The notes under the pieces were generated by a model. It did no database searches. It was not told the DNA's origin and worked only from the letters and a program-made list of their open reading frames with translations. The translations under genes and the position numbers were made by a program. 37,583 bases of DNA from Clostridia bacterium. GTDB lineage: Bacteria > Bacillota > Clostridia > Oscillospirales > Acutalibacteraceae. This document shows positions 23,550 to 31,807 of the stretch, one piece after another. The DNA lies in contig JAFRXS010000152.1 of the NCBI GenBank assembly GCA_017443405.1, forward strand, positions 1 through 37,583, in the 5' to 3' direction. The stretch's first letter is position 1. The number at the start of each line of letters is the position of its first letter.

Positions 23550-25254
23550 GAGGCTCAACAAACGCCTGCTGTCCGCCATGCTGGCAGAATGGAAATGGAT
23601 AGGCGGATACATCTACAGATATAAGATCACGGTCGCGGTATATATCGTCCTCGGGCTCGTCGCGTCCGACATCTCCGTCGTCACGGCTGTAGCTTCGAAG
23701 TATCTCATCGACGCCGTGCTGACAAAGGACTCCCCCGTGCTCATCCGCTCCGCGGCGGCGGTCGCCTCGATGATGATCTGCCAGATACTGTTCCAGGCGC
23801 TGTCGTCCCGCGTCACCGCGGTACTGAGCACCCGCGTCGGGACCCAGCTGCGCGACGAGATGTTCTCGCGAGTGGTCCGCGCCGACTGGGAAAAGATCGG
23901 TTCCTTCCATTCGGGAGAGCTGCTCAACCGCCTTGAGGGCGACGTAAACGCCGTCGCGTCCGGCGTGACGAACTATATCCCCGCCGTTTTCTCGAAGGCT
24001 CTGACCTTCGTTCTGTCGTTCGCGGTGGTGCTGTACTACGACAGAGTCATGGCGCTGATAGCGCTGATGAGCGCGCCGTTTTTCGCTCTGTCCTCGCGCT
24101 TCCTGACCGTCGCCGTCCGAAAGTACTCGAAAGAGACGAGAGAGACCAACGGCAGAGTGCTTTCCTTCTCCGAGGAAGCGCTGCGCGGTCTGCAGACGGT
24201 GAAGACGTTCGACCTGACCGTTCGGATGATCGGTCTGTTCCGCGATCTGACCGCGTCGTACAGAGAGGTACGCCTCAAATACGAAAAATTCAACATCATC
24301 ATGACAGCTGTCGTATCCTTTCTGGGGATGATGGTTTCCTGCGCCTGCTACGGCTGGGCGGTCTACCGCCTCTGGCAGGGGCTGATAACGGTCGGCACGA
24401 TGATGCTGTTCCTGCAGATAAGCGGATCGCTCTCCTCCTCCTTTTCGGGGCTCACGTCGCTCGCGCCGAGCGCGGTGTCGATAGCGACGAGCGCCGGACG
24501 GATAATGGAGATAACCGGCTTCGAGTCCGAAAAGGACGCCGACGGCGCAAGAGCCGAAGAAGTCCTGTCTGGTCCCGCCTGCGGCGCGGAGATACGCGTC
24601 GAAAACGTTTCTTTCAACTACTCGGGAACGGGCCGTACCGTTCTTAAGGATATAACCCTTGACGCACGCCCCGGCGAACGCATAGCCGTCATAGGCGGCT
24701 CAGGCAACGGCAAGACCACGCTGTTAAAGCTGCTGCTCGGTCTGCTGCGTCCGTCGTCGGGCTGCCTCACGCTCAGCTATGGCGGGGAGGAATTCGGCGT
24801 CTCCGACAGTACGCGCCGCTTCTTCTCTTACGTCCCGCAGGAGGCTACCCTGTTTTCGGGAACGCTGGAGTTCAATCTCCGCCTCGCAGCCCCCGACGCC
24901 GACGATGAAAGCCTGCGCAAAGCGCTGAAGCTCGCCTGTATGGATGCTTTCGTCGATTCTCAGCCCGACGGGCTCGCTTTCGAGGTCGGCGAAAACGGCG
25001 GCAATCTCTCGAAGGGTCAACAGCAGAGGCTGCTCATAGCCCGGGCTCTGCTCAAAGACGCTCCGGTGCTGCTGCTCGACGAGGCGACGAGCGCGCTCGA
25101 CCCGGATACGGAACGCGCCGTACTGACGAACATTATGAAGGACGATCCGAACAGAACGTTGATACTGACCACGCACAAAAAAAGCGTGCTTTCCTACTGC
25201 ACGAGAGTCCTGCGCATAAGCGCCGACGGGTCGCTCGCGCCCGCTGAACGGTAA
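23542..25254 (+). CDS. ABC-type exporter (MsbA/PglK-like half transporter)
   Basis: The 570-residue protein has an N-terminal six-helix ABC exporter domain (about 25-315) and a C-terminal ATPase. Walker A GGSGNGKTT is near 384-392, the signature LSKGQQQR near 489 (K replaces the usual second G), Walker B VLLLDEATSALD near 510-521, and the H-loop is in LTTHKKS. Such half-transporters dimerise and flip lipids, lipid-linked sugars or peptides. In this locus the likely cargo is the lipid-linked repeat unit, as in PglK/WlaB systems, since no Wzx-type flippase is seen in the window; export of another product is possible. The ATG lies inside the end of BY-kinase 2 (8-nt overlap), indicating coupled translation. 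The next gene follows after 37 nt. Confidence 0.9.
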   Translation: MTERLNKRLLSAMLAEWKWIGGYIYRYKITVAVYIVLGLVASDISVVTAVASKYLIDAVLTKDSPVLIRSAAAVASMMICQILFQALSSRVTAVLSTRVGTQLRDEMFSRVVRADWEKIGSFHSGELLNRLEGDVNAVASGVTNYIPAVFSKALTFVLSFAVVLYYDRVMALIALMSAPFFALSSRFLTVAVRKYSKETRETNGRVLSFSEEALRGLQTVKTFDLTVRMIGLFRDLTASYREVRLKYEKFNIIMTAVVSFLGMMVSCACYGWAVYRLWQGLITVGTMMLFLQISGSLSSSFSGLTSLAPSAVSIATSAGRIMEITGFESEKDADGARAEEVLSGPACGAEIRVENVSFNYSGTGRTVLKDITLDARPGERIAVIGGSGNGKTTLLKLLLGLLRPSSGCLTLSYGGEEFGVSDSTRRFFSYVPQEATLFSGTLEFNLRLAAPDADDESLRKALKLACMDAFVDSQPDGLAFEVGENGGNLSKGQQQRLLIARALLKDAPVLLLDEATSALDPDTERAVLTNIMKDDPNRTLILTTHKKSVLSYCTRVLRISADGSLAPAER

Positions 25255-25291
25255 ACAGATCAGCAGAAATAATCATACGGGGAGAAACCAG

Positions 25292-26059
25292 ATGCTCTTG
25301 AAAAAATGGGAACAGCTTCCGGACGACATCAGAAATGACGAGGTGAAGCGTTATTACGATATCCTCAAAAAGAAAACAGCTTCTCTTATCATAAAAAGAG
25401 TCTTTGACGTCGCCGCGGCTCTGGTCCTGCTCGTCATCCTCTCCCCGGTATTCCTCGTGACCGCGATAGCGATAAAGCTCGAGTCCGAAGGGCCTGTGAT
25501 GTACCGTCAGGTACGCAAAACGACCTACGGACGCGATTTCAGGATACACAAATTCCGTTCGATGTACCTTGATTCCGACAAAGGCTATCTGCTAACGACC
25601 AAAAACGACGAAAGAGTCACGAAGGTCGGCGCGTTCATCCGCAAAACGAAGATAGACGAACTGGGGCAGCTCATCGACGTGGTAAAGGGCGACATGACCT
25701 TTGTCGGCGTGCGTCCGCAGGTCAAGAAATATACCGACCACTACACCGACGAAATGAAGGCGACGCTGCTGCTTCCCGCGGGGATAACCTCCCTCGCGAG
25801 CATCTACTACCGCAACGAGAACGACCTTCTCGAGGGAAGCGAGGACCCGACGGGGCTGTATCTCGCGGAGATACTTCCCGACAAGATGATATACAATCTG
25901 ATGGGCATAAAAAAGCTCAGCCCTCTGTACGACCTGAAGATACTGATAATGACGCTCCTCGCTGTCATGGGCAAGGATTACAAACCCGCGAAGCAGGTCT
26001 ACTCCGACGTATTCAGGAAAAAGGACGGCGGCAAATCCGCGGAGGCGAAAGGTGTCTGA
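25292..26059 (+). CDS. Initiating monotopic phosphoglycosyl transferase
   Basis: The 255-residue protein is a PglC/WcaJ-type bacterial sugar transferase that moves a sugar-1-phosphate from a UDP-sugar to undecaprenyl phosphate, the first step of the repeat unit. It has the re-entrant membrane helix (about 34-62, with IIKRVFDV and the kink LSP), a GPVMYRQVRKTTYGRDFRIHKFRSM segment, and the catalytic Asp-Glu dyad as Asp122-Glu123 in IDELGQL. VGVRPQ (138-143) is also intact. IDELPQL is usual; Gly replaces Pro here. It has no large N-terminal membrane domain, so it is a small-type enzyme with an extra 30-residue N-terminus. GGGGAGA precedes the ATG. The sugar is probably a HexNAc derivative, judging from the neighbouring enzymes. 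Confidence 0.93.
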   Translation: MLLKKWEQLPDDIRNDEVKRYYDILKKKTASLIIKRVFDVAAALVLLVILSPVFLVTAIAIKLESEGPVMYRQVRKTTYGRDFRIHKFRSMYLDSDKGYLLTTKNDERVTKVGAFIRKTKIDELGQLIDVVKGDMTFVGVRPQVKKYTDHYTDEMKATLLLPAGITSLASIYYRNENDLLEGSEDPTGLYLAEILPDKMIYNLMGIKKLSPLYDLKILIMTLLAVMGKDYKPAKQVYSDVFRKKDGGKSAEAKGV

Positions 26060-27173
26060 GGGTATCGCTGTCATATCCGCCTGCGCGCACAGGCTCTACC
26101 TGTACCGCCCGGAGCTGCTCGACGAGATGAAAAAGCTCGGCGGGGTGACCGTTTTCGGCCCCGAACCGCAGGAGGCGGGCGAAAAAGGGCTGAAGCCTCA
26201 CGGCATAGGCTACGTTTCGCTGCCGCTCGAGCGGCGAAGAGCCGACCCGTTCGCGGAAACAAAGGCAAAGGCGCTTATCGTCAAAACGGTGCGCGAACGC
26301 AATATCGGTCTCGTTTACTCCTACGGCATACGCTTCGCCCCGCTTGCGAACAACTGCGCGAAGGCCGCCGGCATACCCTGCATGAACGTGATAAACGGCG
26401 CAGGCAATCTTTTTATAGCAAAGGGCATAAAAGGCGCGGTAAAACGCGCCCTCATTCTGCCATATATCAGGTACTCGCTTCGGTATTCGTCGCGGATAGT
26501 TTTTCAAAACGACGACGACCGCGATATGTTCCGCGCCTTACGCCTCGGTCGAAGCGACCGGTACATGAACGTGAACGGCTCCGGCGTGAACACCGCGCGC
26601 TTCCCCGTATTTCCGCTGCCGGAAGACCGCGTTTTCGGTTTTCTCGGCAGGGTGAACCCCGAGAAGGGAGTCGACGAGCTGCTGCGGGCGTTCAAAAACG
26701 TCCTCGCCGTTTACCCCGACTCGAGACTTCTCATCGCGGGGGAGAGCGACGGCATAGCCGGCACGCCGACCGAAACGCTTCTGAACGGACTTTGCGAAAC
26801 GGGCGCCGCCGTCTACCTCGGCGAGATATCGGACACTCCCGAGTTTTTCAAAAAGATACGCTGTTTTGTTTTTCCGTCTTACCGCGAGGGCACGCCGCGG
26901 GTGAACCTCGAAGCTATGTCCTGCGGCCGCCCGGTCATCACGACCGACGCTACGGGCTGCAGGGAAACGGTGACCGACGGCGTCAACGGCATACTCGTAA
27001 AGCCCCGCGACGTCGAAACGCTCACGAACGCGATGCTGCGTCTATGCGAAAACGGCGAAGAAGCAGCGATGATGGGGCAAAACTCCCGAAAAACCGCGGA
27101 AATAAAATTCAACGTTCACGATATAAACAGCGAGCTTATCGCTTCGGTAAAAGAATTGATCCAAAGGACCTAA
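26052..27173 (+). CDS. Glycosyltransferase family 4
   Basis: The 373-residue protein starts at GTG 26052, overlapping the previous stop by 8 nt, with GGAGG about 6 nt upstream. It is a GT-B enzyme of the GT4 type. The C-terminal nucleotide-sugar domain has FLGRVNPEKGVDELLRAF (about 196-213), a basic retaining-site region, and the E-x7-E-like motif in SYREGTPRVNLEAMSCGRPVITTD. The N-terminal half resembles those that take undecaprenyl-linked HexNAc acceptors (INGAGNLF at about 114-121). It probably adds the second sugar right after the initiating transferase. The donor sugar is not predictable. Confidence 0.9.
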   Translation: MSEGIAVISACAHRLYLYRPELLDEMKKLGGVTVFGPEPQEAGEKGLKPHGIGYVSLPLERRRADPFAETKAKALIVKTVRERNIGLVYSYGIRFAPLANNCAKAAGIPCMNVINGAGNLFIAKGIKGAVKRALILPYIRYSLRYSSRIVFQNDDDRDMFRALRLGRSDRYMNVNGSGVNTARFPVFPLPEDRVFGFLGRVNPEKGVDELLRAFKNVLAVYPDSRLLIAGESDGIAGTPTETLLNGLCETGAAVYLGEISDTPEFFKKIRCFVFPSYREGTPRVNLEAMSCGRPVITTDATGCRETVTDGVNGILVKPRDVETLTNAMLRLCENGEEAAMMGQNSRKTAEIKFNVHDINSELIASVKELIQRT

Positions 27174-27176
27174 AAA

Positions 27177-28493
27177 ATGAAAAACGACCTTTTCAGAGAA
27201 CTCACAGAAAGAAAAACCAAGCTCTCCCTCATCGGCTTAGGCTACGTCGGCATGCCGATAGCCGTCGCCTTCGCGGAGCATCTTGACGTTGTCGGGTTCG
27301 ACCTCAACGAAAAGAAGATAGAGCTTTACAAAAGCGGCGTCGACGTCACCGGCGAGGTCGGCAACGAGGCGATAAGCCGTACGCGCGTCGATTTCACCTG
27401 TGACCCGTCGCGGCTCAAAGAAGCAAAATTCCATATCGTAGCCGTTCCGACTCCGGTCAACGACGACCATACGCCCGACCTCTCGCCGCTCGAGAGCGCG
27501 TCGGACATCCTCGGCAGATACCTCACGCCCGGCAGCGTGGTCGTCTACGAATCAACGGTCTACCCCGGCGTGACGGAGGAGGTCTGTCAGCCGATACTCG
27601 AAAAGCGTTCGGGGCTCGTCTGCGGAAAGGATTTCAAGATAGGCTACTCGCCGGAGCGCATAAACCCCGGCGACAAGGTCCACAGGCTCGAAACCATAAA
27701 GAAGATAGTGTCCGGCATGGACGCGGAAACGCTCGACACAGTAGCTTCGGTCTACGAGCTCGTCGTCAGGGCGGGCGTCTACCGCGCCGAGAGCATACGC
27801 GTGGCGGAGGCGGCGAAGGTCATCGAGAACAGCCAGCGCGATATAAACATAGCGTTCATGAACGAGCTGTCCGTCATCTTCAACCGCATGGGCATAGATA
27901 CGAAGTCCGTCCTTGAGGCGGCGGGCACGAAGTGGAATTTCCTGCCGTTCAGGCCCGGTCTCGTCGGCGGCCACTGCATAGGCGTCGACCCCTATTACCT
28001 CACCTACAAAGCGGAGATGATGGGCTATCACAGCCAGGTCATCCTCGCCGGACGCAGGATAAACGACGGCATGGGCAAATACGTCGCGGAGAACACCGTC
28101 AAGAACCTTATCGCCGCCGACAAGCCCATCAGAGGCGCGCGCGTCGCCGTGCTCGGCTTCACGTTCAAGGAGAACTGCCCCGACACGCGCAACACGAAGG
28201 TCATAGACATCGTGAAGGAGCTCGGCGAATACGGCATAAAGCCCGTCGTATGCGACCCCTGCGCCGACGCGGACGAGGCGTTCAGGCTTTACGGCGTCAC
28301 TCTCGCGGATATGAGCGAGATAAAAGACATGGACGCCGTGGTCATAAGTGTCGCGCACGAGCCGTTCAAGGGTTTTACGCCCGAGGTCATAGACGGCTTC
28401 TTCGGCGAAGGCAGAAGGGTCCTCGTCGACGTAAAGGGCATGTTCTCACGCAAGGATTACGAATCGCGCGGTTATCTCTACTGGAGGCTGTAA
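27177..28493 (+). CDS. UDP-N-acetylhexosamine 6-dehydrogenase (WbpA/TviB type)
   Basis: The 438-residue protein belongs to the UDP-glucose/GDP-mannose dehydrogenase family. The NAD-binding GLGYVGMP is at 20-27, followed by AVPTPV (89-94), ESTVYPG (125-131), EAAKVIENSQRDINIAFMNEL (211-231, with Lys214) and the catalytic Cys267 in GLVGGHCIGVDPYYL. FTFKENCPDTRNTKV is the C-terminal signature. The overall form is that of UDP-HexNAc dehydrogenases (WbpA, WbpO, TviB), which oxidise UDP-GlcNAc, UDP-GalNAc or UDP-ManNAc to the uronate in two NAD+-dependent steps. The next gene, 1 nt on, is a WbpP/TviC-type epimerase, so a UDP-GlcNAcA or UDP-GalNAcA product is likely. It would make the polymer acidic. 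Confidence 0.92.
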   Translation: MKNDLFRELTERKTKLSLIGLGYVGMPIAVAFAEHLDVVGFDLNEKKIELYKSGVDVTGEVGNEAISRTRVDFTCDPSRLKEAKFHIVAVPTPVNDDHTPDLSPLESASDILGRYLTPGSVVVYESTVYPGVTEEVCQPILEKRSGLVCGKDFKIGYSPERINPGDKVHRLETIKKIVSGMDAETLDTVASVYELVVRAGVYRAESIRVAEAAKVIENSQRDINIAFMNELSVIFNRMGIDTKSVLEAAGTKWNFLPFRPGLVGGHCIGVDPYYLTYKAEMMGYHSQVILAGRRINDGMGKYVAENTVKNLIAADKPIRGARVAVLGFTFKENCPDTRNTKVIDIVKELGEYGIKPVVCDPCADADEAFRLYGVTLADMSEIKDMDAVVISVAHEPFKGFTPEVIDGFFGEGRRVLVDVKGMFSRKDYESRGYLYWRL

Positions 28494-28494
28494 A

Positions 28495-29472
28495 ATGGGA
28501 TATTCCGATCTGGTTTTCCCGGAGGGCTCGGTTTTTCTCGTCACCGGCGGCGCGGGCTTCATCGGCTCGAACCTTTGCGAAGCCCTGCTGAAAAAGGGCT
28601 GCACCGTCCGCTGCCTCGACGACCTTTCCACCGGCAAACGCTCAAACGTCGAGCTGTTTGCGGGCGAGCCCGGATACACCTTCATCGAGGGCGACGTCAA
28701 GGACCTTGACGTATGCCTCTCGGCGTGCGACGGCGTCGATTACGTCATGCACGAGGCGGCATGGGGCTCCGTGCCCCGCAGCATAGAGATGCCGCTTTTC
28801 TACTGCGCGAACAATATATCCGGCACGCTCAACATGCTCGAAGCCGCGAGGCGCGCCGGAGTCAAAAAATTCGTCTATGCGTCCAGCTCCTCCGTCTACG
28901 GCAACGAACCCAACCTCCCGAAGACCGAAGGACGCGAGGGCGACCTGCTCTCCCCCTACGCCCTTACGAAAAGGTGCGACGAGGAGTGGGCGAAGCAGTA
29001 CACGATGCACTACGGGCTCGACACCTACGGGCTGCGCTATTTCAACGTTTTCGGCCCCCGTCAGGACCCGAACGGCGCCTACGCCGCGGTGATACCCAAG
29101 TTCATAAAGCAGCTGCTCGCCGGCGAACGCCCGACGATCAACGGCGACGGCAAACAAAGCAGAGATTTCACCTACGTCGAGAACGTGGTCGAAGCCAATA
29201 TGAAGGCCTGCCTCGCGCCGTCGTCCGCAGCCGGCAGGGCTTACAACGTCGCCTACGGCGGCCGCGAATACCTTATTGATATTTACCGTACGCTCACAAA
29301 AGCTCTCGGTGTCGACGCGGAACCCATATTCGGGCCCGACCGCGCCGGAGATATAAAACACTCGAACGCGGACATAAGCGCCGCGCGGGAAATGCTGGGT
29401 TACGATCCCGAATGGTCGTTCGAGCGCGGCATAAAAGCGGCGATAGACTGGTACGTCGGGGATCTTTCATGA
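28495..29472 (+). CDS. UDP-HexNAc(A) 4-epimerase (WbpP/TviC type)
   Basis: The 325-residue protein is an extended short-chain dehydrogenase. GGAGFIGS is at 18-25, the Ser-Tyr-Lys triad is in SSSSVYG (130-136) and Y155-x3-K159, and RYFNVFGPRQDPNG (about 178-191) is typical of the sugar-binding region. The HEAAWGSVPRSI segment (86-97) is the hallmark of WbpP/TviC enzymes (usually QAALGSVPRSI). These interconvert the gluco and galacto forms of UDP-HexNAc or UDP-HexNAcA. Together with the dehydrogenase 1 nt upstream this is the pair used to make UDP-GalNAcA. Its stop overlaps the next ATG (ATGA). Confidence 0.92.
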   Translation: MGYSDLVFPEGSVFLVTGGAGFIGSNLCEALLKKGCTVRCLDDLSTGKRSNVELFAGEPGYTFIEGDVKDLDVCLSACDGVDYVMHEAAWGSVPRSIEMPLFYCANNISGTLNMLEAARRAGVKKFVYASSSSVYGNEPNLPKTEGREGDLLSPYALTKRCDEEWAKQYTMHYGLDTYGLRYFNVFGPRQDPNGAYAAVIPKFIKQLLAGERPTINGDGKQSRDFTYVENVVEANMKACLAPSSAAGRAYNVAYGGREYLIDIYRTLTKALGVDAEPIFGPDRAGDIKHSNADISAAREMLGYDPEWSFERGIKAAIDWYVGDLS

Positions 29473-30581
29473 CCGGCACGGTGATCTACGTCGGCAACTT
29501 CGAGCTGCCCGACAAAAACGCCGCCGCGCACAGGGTGGTGAACAACGCACGGCTGTTCAGGTCGCTCGGTCTTGACACGGTCTTTCTGGGGACAAGCCGC
29601 GCGGACGGATATTTTGACGGTTACAGGAAGACGGAGAACGGCTTCGGCTTCGATATGTACGAGCGTTGCTATCCCCGGTCGTTTTCCGTTTGGGCGCGTC
29701 AGATATTCGACGTCGGGGATATCGTATCCCTCGCAAAGAATCACCCCGATACCGTCGCTGTCATAACGTACAACACGCAGTACGCGACCGCGGCGGCGGC
29801 GAAAAGAGCTTTCGCTCCGAAAGGCGTCAAGGTCATTTACGACTGCACGGAATGGAATTCCCACACAGAGGGCAACGCCGTAAAAAGGGCGGTAAAAGCC
29901 GCCGACAGCAAACTTATCGAAAACCGGCTCCCGCGCGCCTGCGACGGCATCATCGCCGTAAGCACGGTGATGCAGAAGAAATACGCCGGCTCCGTTCCGC
30001 TCCTGCTCCTGCCCCCGCTCGTGGATACCGAAGACGGCATCTGGCGGCAGCCGAAGGCTGAGCGCGACCGTTTCACGTTCTGCTATGCCGGCAGTCCGTC
30101 GGACAAAGACAGGCTCGATATACTGATAAACTGCGCCGGGACCCTGCCCGAAGACAAAACGGAGCTTCGCGTCATAGGCGTGAGCCGTGAGGAATATACC
30201 GGCGCGGACGTACCCGGCAACGTCACCTTTCTCGGCAGGCTCCCGCACCGGGAGACCGTGCGCGAGATATTAGGCTGCGGATGCTTCGTATTCTTAAGGG
30301 AACCGACGCGACGCAACATTGCGGGGTTCCCGACCAAATTCGCCGAAGCTTTCACCTGCGGCGTTCCGATAATAACGACGGACGTCAGCGATATAGCCCT
30401 TTACGCGGACGAAGGCTGTACGGTACTGAAAGATATTTCGGCAGACAGCGTGCGCGCCGCCATGGCAGCGGCTCTTTCCTCCCCCGCCGCGCCCGCGGCT
30501 CTTCGCCGCGCGTTCGACTTCAGAAGCCGCGCGGACGCCTGCCGCGCGTGGTTTGAAAGGATAACATGCAGCAAAGAATAG
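29469..30581 (+). CDS. Glycosyltransferase, GT4-like
   Basis: The 370-residue protein starts at ATG 29469, overlapping the epimerase stop by 4 nt. It begins MTGTVIYVGNFELPDKNAAAHRVVNNARLF, a GT-B N-terminus with the acceptor-side loop. A mid-region IYDCTEWNSH and a C-terminal domain with FCYAGSPSDKDRLDILI and FPTKFAEAFTCGVPIITTDVSD give the GT4-like donor site; the conserved Glu lies in FAEAF. The linkage and donor are unknown. The REPTRRNIAGFPTKF stretch is typical of a group of Clostridia/Bacteroides capsule transferases. It ends with a 16-nt overlap into the polymerase gene. Confidence 0.82.
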   Translation: MTGTVIYVGNFELPDKNAAAHRVVNNARLFRSLGLDTVFLGTSRADGYFDGYRKTENGFGFDMYERCYPRSFSVWARQIFDVGDIVSLAKNHPDTVAVITYNTQYATAAAAKRAFAPKGVKVIYDCTEWNSHTEGNAVKRAVKAADSKLIENRLPRACDGIIAVSTVMQKKYAGSVPLLLLPPLVDTEDGIWRQPKAERDRFTFCYAGSPSDKDRLDILINCAGTLPEDKTELRVIGVSREEYTGADVPGNVTFLGRLPHRETVREILGCGCFVFLREPTRRNIAGFPTKFAEAFTCGVPIITTDVSDIALYADEGCTVLKDISADSVRAAMAAALSSPAAPAALRRAFDFRSRADACRAWFERITCSKE

Positions 30582-31807
30582 GATTTCAGGTCAATAAATC
30601 CTTCAGGACCGTTATGCAGATCGTATCGGTGCTTTACCTTACGGTATGGTCTGTCTCGCCTCCGCTGCAGATCGATCTTGTTTTCCGTCTCATCGCCCTT
30701 GGGCTCGCGTTCGTCTGGTTCGCTATAGAGTTCCTGCGGCGCTTCGAATTCACGCAACTGCAGATATGGTGCGCTCTTTATATGGTCGCCATCGCGCTAA
30801 TGTCGTATCTGAGCGGCGGCTTTTCCGCGGTCATGGGGCAGATCGCCGTATATATGATGGTCCTGTCCTATTTCATAAGTATCTACAGCTCGCACACCTG
30901 GCTCAACTACCGTCTGATCGTGCCGATAACGCTCGGTCTGCTGATCTTTTTCAACGTTCGGACGACTCAGGCTCTGATAGCCGACCCTCATATAGCGAGG
31001 CTGCTCGTGCGCGACAGCGAAGAGCTTTACACTTATATGAGGCAGGGCGTCGGCGGCTACGGACTCGTTTACCCGCAGGTCGTCATCGCCCCGGTCGTCT
31101 ACGCCTGGACGATCAAATCGCTCACCAACAATAAGTTTTATTTCATCCTCGGCGCTTTGTGGATAGTCTCCTTCTGGTTCCTTATAACCAACGCGGGCTA
31201 CTCGATAGCCGTCATAGTTTCGGCGGTCTCGCTCGCGATACTGCTGGTCTACCGCCGCCGCGGGATACTGCCCGCGTTCATCCTCGCGGCGCTGATGATA
31301 ATAGCGATCGTCCTTCTGCTCATCTACGTCGAAAGCTTCCGCAACTTTATTCTCAGGATATTTGAAGGAACGAAGGTCGTAAGAAAGATAGAAGACCTGC
31401 TGTCAACCGCGGAGGGCGAAGTGGCGGACTCCTTCTCCGCCCGGCAGGAAAGGTACTGGCGAAGCATAAAGGTCAGCTTTACGTATCCCGTGATCGGCGG
31501 CCGGTTATTCGGCGCGGTGAGCGGCGGTCACTCGGAGATACTGGACGCTTTTGCGCTTTACGGCGTCTGGGGCGGCGTGCCGACGGTCATCATCCTTATG
31601 CACGTTCCGACGCATTTCAAAAAAATAAGCGACTCTAAAACCATAATCGCGACGGCGAACGCGCACACGATGGCTGTCGGACTCTGCGCGCTTTTCGACC
31701 CCTTCGTTTACAACGTATATTTCCTTCTTCTGATCCTGTGTCCGGTCATGTACACGCAAATACAAAAATGGAACGGAGAGCTCCATGAAGATATTGTGGA
31801 CGGTTAA
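30566..31807 (+). CDS. Wzy-like O-antigen/EPS polymerase
   Basis: The 413-residue protein is hydrophobic throughout, with about ten predicted membrane helices. It has a larger external loop (about 128-170, GVGGYGLVYPQ included) and another (about 265-330) carrying SARQERYWRSIKVSFTYPVIGG, with Arg-rich and G-G segments usual in Wzy and O-antigen ligase proteins. Its place among glycosyltransferases supports a polymerase joining repeat units on the outer face of the membrane. Sequence identity in this family is low, so the call rests on topology and context. An AAAGGATAAC site lies before ATG 30566 inside the previous gene, and the end overlaps the next gene by 23 nt. Confidence 0.78.
   Translation: MQQRIGFQVNKSFRTVMQIVSVLYLTVWSVSPPLQIDLVFRLIALGLAFVWFAIEFLRRFEFTQLQIWCALYMVAIALMSYLSGGFSAVMGQIAVYMMVLSYFISIYSSHTWLNYRLIVPITLGLLIFFNVRTTQALIADPHIARLLVRDSEELYTYMRQGVGGYGLVYPQVVIAPVVYAWTIKSLTNNKFYFILGALWIVSFWFLITNAGYSIAVIVSAVSLAILLVYRRRGILPAFILAALMIIAIVLLLIYVESFRNFILRIFEGTKVVRKIEDLLSTAEGEVADSFSARQERYWRSIKVSFTYPVIGGRLFGAVSGGHSEILDAFALYGVWGGVPTVIILMHVPTHFKKISDSKTIIATANAHTMAVGLCALFDPFVYNVYFLLLILCPVMYTQIQKWNGELHEDIVDG

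Noticed and set aside
25006-25030. LSKGQ signature in the ABC exporter as a sign of inactivity
   Set aside because: The remaining ATPase motifs are intact, and the second G of LSGGQ varies in working transporters.
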